8,325 bases of DNA from assembly GCA_964496365.1 (NCBI GenBank), contig CAZBZK010000072.1, positions 1 through 8,325 of the forward strand, given 5' to 3'. The stretch is from AB-629-J13 sp964496365. GTDB lineage: Bacteria > Fidelibacterota > Marinisomatia > Marinisomatales > AB-629-J13. The position numbers were made by a program, and so were the translations under genes. Every line of letters starts with the position of its first letter. Position 1 is the stretch's first letter. The notes beneath the pieces are model-generated. The model was not told where the DNA came from. It was given only the letters and a program-made list of their open reading frames with translations, and ran no database searches. Shown in pieces: positions 1 to 6,524 of this stretch.

Positions 1-3000
1 TGGATGTGTATGGGCAATCTGGAATTGATATGTTCCTCACATGGATCATTTTTGGGGACGCATCCCTCATGGTGAGATCAAATATTCCGGAACCAATAAA
101 TGTGGGTCACACAGGAACTTTTTTAATAGGATCCAATACTTATTCCGTAACAACCGGTTTTTCCGATGCATTGGTCGCTCTTTCAAAAGAGGGAGATTTA
201 TTAGCTTCTGATTATACAGATGTATCAGGAAGTGTTAACCTTGAGTTATTGAATCCTCCAACGGAACCAGGAGAAATGACTTTAACCGTTACCGCTTATG
301 ACCGAATCACAACTATTCAACCTGTAACTATAATTTCACCGGAAGGACCTTATTTAACCGTAAATAATGTATCATTAATTTCTGGGGATGATTCGATTAT
401 TGAATTTGGTGAAAATTTAATATTATCTATTTCCATTGAAAATATAGGTGTAAATCCTGCGGAAAATATCTCCTTCAATTTAACCACAGATGATTCATAT
501 CTCAGCATAATTGATGGATTTGAATCCGTAAACAATATTGATGTAAATCAAACGATTACGCTTGAAAATGGTTTCACTGCTGAGGTATCTCCAAATGTAC
601 CGAATGCCTATGAAATTGAATGCCAATTAGAGATGAATGCTAGTGATAATAGTTGGGAAGCAGATTTTACCTTAACTGGATTTGCTCCAGTGCTGACTGT
701 ACATTCTGTCATCATTGAAAACGATGATAATGGAAACGGTTTATTAGATGCCGGAGAATCAGCCGACCTTCAACTTATGTTGGAAAATTCAGGTGGCTCA
801 GATTTAGATCCATTTGCTTTGAATCTTGAATCCAACGATCCGTTTATAACAGTTATGAATGGACTAGATCATTCAGATTTTATTGAGGAAAATGATATCT
901 ATACATTTCATTACACAATCCAAACAGATGAAAACACACCATTGGGTTATCATGCAGAATGTATAATAGTGGGTACCAGTGAAGTAGGATTTCAATATAA
1001 TGGTACTTTTGTGATTAGTATTGGTCAAGTTTTGGAAGATTTTGAGACTGGTAATTTTTATTTGTACCCTTGGGAGTTTGAAGGTGAGTCTGAATGGGAA
1101 ATTTCTACAGATTCACAGGAGGGAATATTTTCCGCAAAATCTGGAGGAATTTTGGATAATCAGACCTCTGAATTAACCGTGACCTTGGATGTGATTGAAC
1201 CAGGTGACATTAGTTTTTTTCGGAAAGTGTCTTCATCGCCAAATAATGATTTTTTGATCTTTAAAATAGACGGTTCTCAACTTGGTCAGTGGTCGGGAAA
1301 TATAGATTGGAATTCGGTCTCATATCCTGTTTCTGAAGGACAACACACATTTTCGTGGATTTTCCAAAAAGATGGTTGGGATTCACAAGGAGAGGATTGT
1401 GCTTGGATTGATTTTATAATTTTCCCCACAGTCACTGAAACCACATTACCAGAATTGTATGTAAGTACCCATTCTATACAAGCATCCACAATTCCGGGAG
1501 AAATTGACACGGAATCTTTCCTAATTGAAAATATAGGAACTGAATTATTGAATTATACAATCACCCATTCTGCGTTTGGGACCCGAGATGATTTCGAGTT
1601 TGCAATTCCAGATAGCCCCGATCAATATAATTGGAGTACCAATACGTTAACAGACTCAGATTGGATTGAGTATGAAATTTCAGAACCAAATATTTCAATT
1701 GATAGCTGGACAATTTCCTTTGATTGGCAAACAGATTGGTGGCCTACAGAAGGATCATTTTGGGTAACATCACCTTATGGAACTACTGCGTTAATTTCGG
1801 AAGATATTGACGCATCAGGAAACTATTCGGTGACATTGGACAGTTTTGCTGGGGAATTACTCCCTGGAATATGGACACTCTGGATTGAAGACACTTATGG
1901 TGATGGGGGACACCAAGCCAGTAATATTACTATGTCAATCGCCTCTGCCGCACCGGAAAATAATTGGCTTTCGGTTGATACCTATTCGGGGAGTGTACTA
2001 CCATCTGAAACCCAACCAATAAATGTGTTTTGTAATGCAACGGAGCTAATGGAAGGGGATTACATTGGTACCATAAATATTCAATCTAATGACCCATTTA
2101 ACTCACTCGTGGGTATTAATGTTTATTTTACTGTTGGTGAATCCCTGAATGAAATTTCAATTGATATTATTGAAGGGTGGAATTTGATTGGATCTCCTTT
2201 CAATTACGATGATATGAATTATCAATCTGTGTTCCCAAATTCAATAGAAAATACATTATTTACATACGAGGTAAATGGATATTCACCCACAACGGATGTT
2301 GAAATGGGATATGGATATTGGCTTCGATTTGAAGATTCAGAAACCACGGTTTTAGCTGGAAATCCCGTTGAAAACTTATCTATTTCGCTGATGGAAGGCT
2401 GGAATACTATTTCGGGAATTTCATTTCCTGTTTCCATTGCAAATATTTCAGATCCTGATGGGTTAATTATTCCAAATACATCTTATGGATTTGCTGAAAC
2501 TGGTTATGTATTTTCAGAAACTTTAATTCCCGGCTACGGATATTGGATTCGCTCTATTGGTTCAGGTGAAATTCAACTATCTTTATCCAATAGAGGAAAA
2601 ATTACCTCCCAATTTGAAAATAAATTAAGAGAAGCTAATAGAATAACTATCAATGGTAAACCGTTATTTTTTGGTGTTTCGATTCCGGAAAGTGAAAAAA
2701 TTTATTACAGTCTCCCTCCAAAACCTCCATTAGGTGGGTTTGATGTCAGGTTTTCTTCCAACCTTATTTATGCTGAAAATTCAGGTATTATTGAAATCAT
2801 GATTGACAAAAATCTATTGACAATAAATTGCAACATTGTGGATGGAGAGAGTTGGGAGTTAATCCCTAATACTACAAACGAGATGAAGAGAAGTGAGGCA
2901 ATCTTATTAACCAATGAAACCGAATTCACCTTGAATTCAGAAGTTGAACGGTGGTTTTTGAGAAAATCTACTTCACTCAATGTTCCAACTGAGTTTATTC

Positions 3001-3260
3001 TCCATCCGGCACATCCCAATCCATTCAATCCGGTGACAACCATTCAGTTTTCAATCCCGAGTGTAGAGACGTTGCATGCAACGTCTCTACGGATATACGA
3101 TATAACCGGAAAATTGGTTGAAATTCTTATGGATGAAAAGCTTTCCCAGGGAAATCACAGTGTTAGGTGGGATGCTGAAAAACTTTCTAGCGGGGTGTAT
3201 TTTGTAATGCTTGAAACCACAGGACAAAGGGAAATTCAGAAAGTTGTTTTGATGAAATAG
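1..3260 (+). CDS. Gingipain-family (peptidase C25) secreted protease, C-terminal part with adhesin-like domains and T9SS sorting domain; 5' end outside window
   Basis: Partial gene: the reading frame is already open at the left edge (first full codon at base 3) and runs 1085 codons to TAG at 3258. Numbering from base 3, residues 1-25 (DVYGQSGIDMFLTWIIFGD) match the end of the C25 catalytic domain of the next gene and are followed by the same gingipain-type Ig-like domain to about residue 115. Two CARDB-like Ig domains follow (about 116-228 and 229-344; the second has NDDNGNGLLDAGES), then a MAM-like/cleaved-adhesin-like domain (about 345-474: EDFETG, AKSG, DCAWIDFIIFP). Next comes a BACON/Ig-like domain split by a P-domain-like insert (475-716), the shared GWNLIG module (717-860), a domain with YSLPPKPP, and a T9SS type A sorting domain (995-1085: HPNPFNP, GVYFVMLE). 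The catalytic His and Cys are not in the window, so activity cannot be judged. It is probably a cell-surface or secreted protease with a protein- or glycan-binding tail. The family call rests on similarity to the downstream complete gene. Confidence 0.88.
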   Translation, partial: DVYGQSGIDMFLTWIIFGDASLMVRSNIPEPINVGHTGTFLIGSNTYSVTTGFSDALVALSKEGDLLASDYTDVSGSVNLELLNPPTEPGEMTLTVTAYDRITTIQPVTIISPEGPYLTVNNVSLISGDDSIIEFGENLILSISIENIGVNPAENISFNLTTDDSYLSIIDGFESVNNIDVNQTITLENGFTAEVSPNVPNAYEIECQLEMNASDNSWEADFTLTGFAPVLTVHSVIIENDDNGNGLLDAGESADLQLMLENSGGSDLDPFALNLESNDPFITVMNGLDHSDFIEENDIYTFHYTIQTDENTPLGYHAECIIVGTSEVGFQYNGTFVISIGQVLEDFETGNFYLYPWEFEGESEWEISTDSQEGIFSAKSGGILDNQTSELTVTLDVIEPGDISFFRKVSSSPNNDFLIFKIDGSQLGQWSGNIDWNSVSYPVSEGQHTFSWIFQKDGWDSQGEDCAWIDFIIFPTVTETTLPELYVSTHSIQASTIPGEIDTESFLIENIGTELLNYTITHSAFGTRDDFEFAIPDSPDQYNWSTNTLTDSDWIEYEISEPNISIDSWTISFDWQTDWWPTEGSFWVTSPYGTTALISEDIDASGNYSVTLDSFAGELLPGIWTLWIEDTYGDGGHQASNITMSIASAAPENNWLSVDTYSGSVLPSETQPINVFCNATELMEGDYIGTINIQSNDPFNSLVGINVYFTVGESLNEISIDIIEGWNLIGSPFNYDDMNYQSVFPNSIENTLFTYEVNGYSPTTDVEMGYGYWLRFEDSETTVLAGNPVENLSISLMEGWNTISGISFPVSIANISDPDGLIIPNTSYGFAETGYVFSETLIPGYGYWIRSIGSGEIQLSLSNRGKITSQFENKLREANRITINGKPLFFGVSIPESEKIYYSLPPKPPLGGFDVRFSSNLIYAENSGIIEIMIDKNLLTINCNIVDGESWELIPNTTNEMKRSEAILLTNETEFTLNSEVERWFLRKSTSLNVPTEFILHPAHPNPFNPVTTIQFSIPSVETLHATSLRIYDITGKLVEILMDEKLSQGNHSVRWDAEKLSSGVYFVMLETTGQREIQKVVLMK
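2151..2582 (+). repeat. Shared GWNLIG module, copy 1 (two internal half-repeats)
   Basis: This coding module recurs in all three genes. The first half (about 2151-2372) reads EGWNLIGSP, FPNSIENTLF, GYGYWLR. The second half (about 2373-2582) reads EGWNTISGIS, IIPNTSYGF, GYGYWIR, GEIQLS. The halves therefore follow the same plan: a G-W-N-x-I strand, an N-T-x-[YF] strand and a G-Y-G-Y-W-[LI]-R strand. I do not recognise a named family with certainty. Its position just before the sorting-domain region suggests a structural or anchoring stalk rather than catalysis. Confidence 0.8.
3063..3090. repeat. Perfect 28-bp palindrome inside the sorting domain of the first gene
   Basis: The left arm GTAGAGACGTTGCA is followed at once by its exact reverse complement TGCAACGTCTCTAC, centred between bases 3076 and 3077, with no mismatch and no spacer. 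It is read in frame as V-E-T-L-H-A-T-S-L and forms the loop between two predicted strands of the T9SS sorting domain. Pairing stops at both edges (T3062 against G3091). A perfect 28-bp palindrome in coding DNA is not expected by chance. It looks like a dispersed palindromic element that was tolerated in a flexible loop. It could also act as a binding site or an RNA hairpin. Confidence 0.9.
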
Positions 3261-3308
3261 TTAGCAAATCATGTAATATCGTTTAATTAACACATTAGAG
3301 TCAGAATT

Positions 3309-3327
3309 ATCGTTCTCAAAAAACGAT
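3309..3327. other. Short inverted repeat in the intergenic gap
   Basis: ATCGTT (3309-3314) and AACGAT (3322-3327) are exact inverted repeats around a 7-nt loop. The right arm touches the candidate -35 box of the next gene, so it could be an operator. A T-run (3340-3345) lies 12 nt beyond the stem, which is too far for a standard intrinsic terminator. A 6-bp stem in AT-rich DNA may be chance. Confidence 0.3.
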
Positions 3328-3356
3328 TGTAAAGGAATATTTTTTATATTTATAAT
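3327..3356 (+). promoter_or_regulatory. Possible sigma-70-like promoter for the protease-deiminase pair
   Basis: TATAAT (3351-3356) is a perfect -10 hexamer, preceded 18 bp upstream by TTGTAA (3327-3332), which matches four of six consensus -35 bases. Transcription would begin near 3363, leaving a leader of about 40 nt before the start codon at 3403. The gap is AT-rich, so TATAAT can occur by chance. The Bacteroidota-type -7 element (TAnnTTTG) is not seen here. The 142-bp gap after the previous stop codon makes an independent promoter plausible. Confidence 0.35.
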
Positions 3357-3402
3357 GTCCAATAGGCATAACTAATAAATTATTAACTAATCTGGATTAA
3401 AT

Positions 3403-6400
3403 ATGAAAAAATTAATGTTACTTGTCTTTAGTATTTCATTGGCAATTTCTGCTGAGAAAGTTATTGTCAATAATTCGGTTCCAAACGTTTCGTTGGTTTC
3501 ATCATCTGAAACTAAAACGGTATTGGAATTTTCGGGAGGAGATTTCACAAAATCTTTTGTTACCATTGAAGGGAAAGAATACTTTTATTTGGATTTTCAA
3601 GGAGAACCAACTCTTCTTGAAAGGGGAAATCCCAAATTACCTAAAATGGTTCGTAGTATTATTATTCCTGACCATGCTAAAATGGAGATCAATATTCTTG
3701 ATTCTGAATTTATAGAATTTGATTTATCCATTGCTCCTTCCAAAGGAAGTATCACAAGAAATATCGATCCAGATACAGTTCCATACACGTTCTCAGAAAT
3801 CTATGAGACCAATGAATTTTATCCCAAAACCCTTGTGAAATTGGGTAATCCGTACATTATGAGAAATTTTCGTGGGATGACTGTCACTGCCTATCCATTT
3901 AGATACAATCCAGTAACCAATATTTTGAGAGTTTATACAAAGATAAAAGTGGAAGTCATTGAAAATGGTGTGAGTACTGAAAATGTGAAGACTCGTCAAT
4001 CTGCATCTGTCAATCAACATTTTTCGTCCTTGTATGCTGAACATTTCATCAACTTTGATCGAACTCGATATGAAACCGTAGAAGAACGTGGACGGATGAT
4101 TGTCATTGCTTACGGCGATTTTATGAATGCAGTACAACCTTATGTGGATTGGAAAAACCAAAAAGGAATTCGTACCGATTTATATGATGTGTATGAAATG
4201 GGATCTAATTCAACGGGTATTAAAAACTTTATTCAAGATCAATATGACATGAACGACGGTCTTTGTTTTGTTCAATTGGTTGGGGATCATGCTCAAATTC
4301 CCACCATTATGGTATCCAATGGCGGTGGAGGTGGATCGGATCCGAGTTATTCATTATTGGAAGGGAACGATTATTATCCGGAAATTTTTGTAGGACGATT
4401 TTCTGCATCCACTTTAGCTCATGTAGAAACCCAAGTGGAACGTACCATTCATTACGAGAGGGATATCGCATCAGGGTCCTGGCTTCATAAAGGGTGCGGA
4501 ATTGCCTCAAACCAAGGGCCGGGTGATGACGGTGAATATGATCAACAACATTCAGCAAATATTCGAGATAAATTATTAGATTATACCTATACCGAAGTGG
4601 ATGGAATTTATGATCCTAGCGGAACGGATCAGCAGGGGATCAATGCTATTAATGCAGGAAGAGGAATCATTAATTATACGGGACATGGTTCAGAAACAGC
4701 TTGGGGGAATGGTGCTTCATTAAACAATAATCAAATCAATAATTTAACAAATGATTTGATGCTTCCTCACGTGATTTCGGTGGGTTGTGTGAATGGTGCA
4801 TTTGAAAATACAACGTGTTTCGGTGAAACGTGGCTTAGGGCTACGAATGGTTCCAATGGTAACCCAACCGGAGCAATAGCCTTTTATGCCTCCACGGTAA
4901 ATCAATATTGGGATGAGCCTATGAGAGCCCAAGACCACGCCATGGATTTGTTGGTCGGTTACAATTATTCAAATAATCAGGTTTTGGATAAAAAATATTC
5001 AATTGGTGGGTTGTGGTATAACGGTTCTTGCAATATGATGGATGTATATGGACAATCGGGTATAGATATGTTCTTAACCTGGATTATATTTGGTGATGTT
5101 TCCTTGGATGTACGTTCGGATACACCCTCTTCTATTTCAGTAGAACATTCCGGGATTTTAACCTCAGAGGATGCGGCTTATGAAGTGATAACAAATGCAC
5201 CGGATTTATTGGTAGCACTCTCTTATGATGGAATTCTCTTTGGATCGGGATATACAGATGATAATGGTGTAGCTGTGGTGTTAATTTCCAATCCTCTTGA
5301 TACAGAAACTGAACTGGTTCTTACGGTTTCGGGTTACAACAAGATAACTCAGATTGAAACCGTAACGTATTCCACCGGTCCAAGTGAAGTACAAATTAAT
5401 GTTAATTATTTGGATGATTGGAATTTAGTAGGATTGCCTGTGTTAATGGAGGATTCTAATTATTCGAATTTATTTCCAAACTCAATTGAAAACACCTTAT
5501 ACTCATTTGGAAATACTGGGTATTCTCATGAAGTGAATCTGGAAGCAGGAACAGGATACGTACTTCGATTAACTGCAAATGAAACAGTAGCTTTTGAAGG
5601 ATTAACCTTGGATAACCTATCGATTCCATTAACCAATGGCTGGAATTTAATTTCCGGAATTTCCTCTCAAGTGTCTGTTGATTATATTTTAGATCCTGGA
5701 AATATCATAATTCCAAACACCATTTATGGATACTCTGAAAATGGATATTCAAATACGGTTACCATTGACCCCGGATATGGATATTGGCTTCGAACCAACG
5801 AACCGGGTGAAATTCAATTATCTTCATCAAACAGGGCAAAAACGAGGATGACTTTTGAGAATAAACTCAATAATGCCCATCGACTTACCATTAATGGAAA
5901 ATCATTATTTTTTGGCATGTCAATTCCGGCTGATGAAGCAGATCAGTACAGTTTACCGCCAAAACCGCCGGGAGATGCAAAGGACATTCGTTTTTCAAAT
6001 GATACAAAACTGTGTACAACAAATGATTGTGTCATTGAAATAATGGATAATGGACTAACTACAACTTTTGAATTTGAAATAAAGAATGGTGAAAATTGGA
6101 AAATCATCCCTGTTATTTCGAATCAGGTACAACCTGATGAAGCAATCTTAATGAATGGACAAAATCAAATTACTTTACATTCAAATGTTGAACAGTTGAT
6201 TTTAAGAAAATCCACATTATCCCAAACACCTATAGAATTTGCTCTTTTTCCTGCGTATCCAAATCCTTTTAATCCTGAAACGACCATCTCATTTGGACTT
6301 CCGGTGGATTCGGAAGTGAAAATATCGGTTTATAACCTCATGGGACAAAAAGTATCCACATTGATTTCTGGGAATTTTAATGCTGGTATTCACTCTGTCA

Positions 6401-6510
6401 CCTGGAATGGTATTTCTGATGATGGATATCATGTTTCTGCAGGTGTCTATCTTTACACTATAGAAACCGATGAATTTCGTGAAATGAGAAAAATGATTTT
6501 GATGAAATAA
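3403..6510 (+). CDS. Arg-gingipain-like cysteine protease (peptidase C25), complete, with propeptide and T9SS sorting domain
   Basis: Secreted cysteine endopeptidase of 1035 residues. Residues 1-17 are a Sec signal peptide (MKKLMLLVFSISLAISA). Residues 18-222 are a C25-type propeptide (GNPKLP motif). The catalytic domain starts at Tyr223 (TR|YETVEERGRMIV), the junction expected from RgpB maturation after Arg. Diagnostic blocks are VDWKNQKGIRT, QLVGDHAQIP, IHYER, the catalytic His428 (NYTGHGSETAWG) and the nucleophile Cys462 (VGCVNGAF). Asp380 (EYDQQH) lies 48 residues before the His, exactly as Asp163 does before His211 in P. gingivalis RgpB; that residue gives Arg specificity at P1. An Ig-like domain (about 570-662), the shared GWNLVG module (663-807), an Ig-like linker with YSLPPKPP and a T9SS sorting domain (943-1035: YPNPFNPE) follow. 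Gln371 appears to replace RgpB Glu152. The start is the ATG that gives an intact signal peptide; the ribosome binding site is weak (GGA at 3394). The family call is very secure; Arg specificity is inferred from homology. Confidence 0.96.
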   Translation: MKKLMLLVFSISLAISAEKVIVNNSVPNVSLVSSSETKTVLEFSGGDFTKSFVTIEGKEYFYLDFQGEPTLLERGNPKLPKMVRSIIIPDHAKMEINILDSEFIEFDLSIAPSKGSITRNIDPDTVPYTFSEIYETNEFYPKTLVKLGNPYIMRNFRGMTVTAYPFRYNPVTNILRVYTKIKVEVIENGVSTENVKTRQSASVNQHFSSLYAEHFINFDRTRYETVEERGRMIVIAYGDFMNAVQPYVDWKNQKGIRTDLYDVYEMGSNSTGIKNFIQDQYDMNDGLCFVQLVGDHAQIPTIMVSNGGGGGSDPSYSLLEGNDYYPEIFVGRFSASTLAHVETQVERTIHYERDIASGSWLHKGCGIASNQGPGDDGEYDQQHSANIRDKLLDYTYTEVDGIYDPSGTDQQGINAINAGRGIINYTGHGSETAWGNGASLNNNQINNLTNDLMLPHVISVGCVNGAFENTTCFGETWLRATNGSNGNPTGAIAFYASTVNQYWDEPMRAQDHAMDLLVGYNYSNNQVLDKKYSIGGLWYNGSCNMMDVYGQSGIDMFLTWIIFGDVSLDVRSDTPSSISVEHSGILTSEDAAYEVITNAPDLLVALSYDGILFGSGYTDDNGVAVVLISNPLDTETELVLTVSGYNKITQIETVTYSTGPSEVQINVNYLDDWNLVGLPVLMEDSNYSNLFPNSIENTLYSFGNTGYSHEVNLEAGTGYVLRLTANETVAFEGLTLDNLSIPLTNGWNLISGISSQVSVDYILDPGNIIIPNTIYGYSENGYSNTVTIDPGYGYWLRTNEPGEIQLSSSNRAKTRMTFENKLNNAHRLTINGKSLFFGMSIPADEADQYSLPPKPPGDAKDIRFSNDTKLCTTNDCVIEIMDNGLTTTFEFEIKNGENWKIIPVISNQVQPDEAILMNGQNQITLHSNVEQLILRKSTLSQTPIEFALFPAYPNPFNPETTISFGLPVDSEVKISVYNLMGQKVSTLISGNFNAGIHSVTWNGISDDGYHVSAGVYLYTIETDEFREMRKMILMK
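5389..5823 (+). repeat. Shared GWNLIG module, copy 2 (two internal half-repeats)
   Basis: This copy of the module sits in the Arg-gingipain-like gene, residues 663-807. The first half has DDWNLVGLP, FPNSIENTLYSF and GTGYVLR; the second has NGWNLISGIS, IIPNTIYGY, GYGYWLR and GEIQLS. It matches copy 1 block for block, and the following LTINGKSLFFG...YSLPPKPP segment is shared as well. In this gene the module directly follows the protease Ig-like domain, without the roughly 600-residue adhesin section found in the upstream paralogue. Confidence 0.8.
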
Positions 6511-6514
6511 GGAG
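6509..6514 (+). promoter_or_regulatory. Ribosome binding site overlapping the upstream stop codon
   Basis: AAGGAG is a strong Shine-Dalgarno sequence with 10 nt between it and the ATG at 6525, and its first two bases belong to the TAA that ends the protease gene. It is much stronger than the GGA in front of the protease gene. It fixes the deiminase start and suggests translational coupling within one transcript. Confidence 0.8.
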
Positions 6515-6524
6515 CTAATCAATT

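Noticed and set aside
6..8. GTG at base 6 as the true start of the first gene
   Set aside because: It falls inside the conserved C25 motif DVYGQSGID, the frame is open to the window edge, and there is no signal peptide; the gene plainly begins upstream.
3309..3345. Intrinsic terminator after the first gene
   Set aside because: The stem is only 6 bp, is AT-leaning, and is separated from the T-run by 12 nt; it does not have the form of an intrinsic terminator.
3793..4161. Minus-strand open frame of 122 codons, and the other short frames lying over the three genes
   Set aside because: They overlap strongly conserved protein domains on the + strand, lack recognisable domains or ribosome binding sites, and look like shadows of real coding sequence.
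4321..4340. Glycine codon run (GGGGGS) as a repeat-expansion or phase-variable site
   Set aside because: The codons are mixed (ggc ggt gga ggt gga tcg), not a homopolymer or perfect tandem repeat; it reads as an ordinary flexible loop in the protease.
3403..5390. Lysine-specific gingipain (Kgp) identity for the complete protease
   Set aside because: Asp380 matches the Rgp S1 Asp at exact spacing and the maturation junction is Arg-Tyr, both favouring Rgp-type specificity; Kgp uses a differently placed S1 aspartate.
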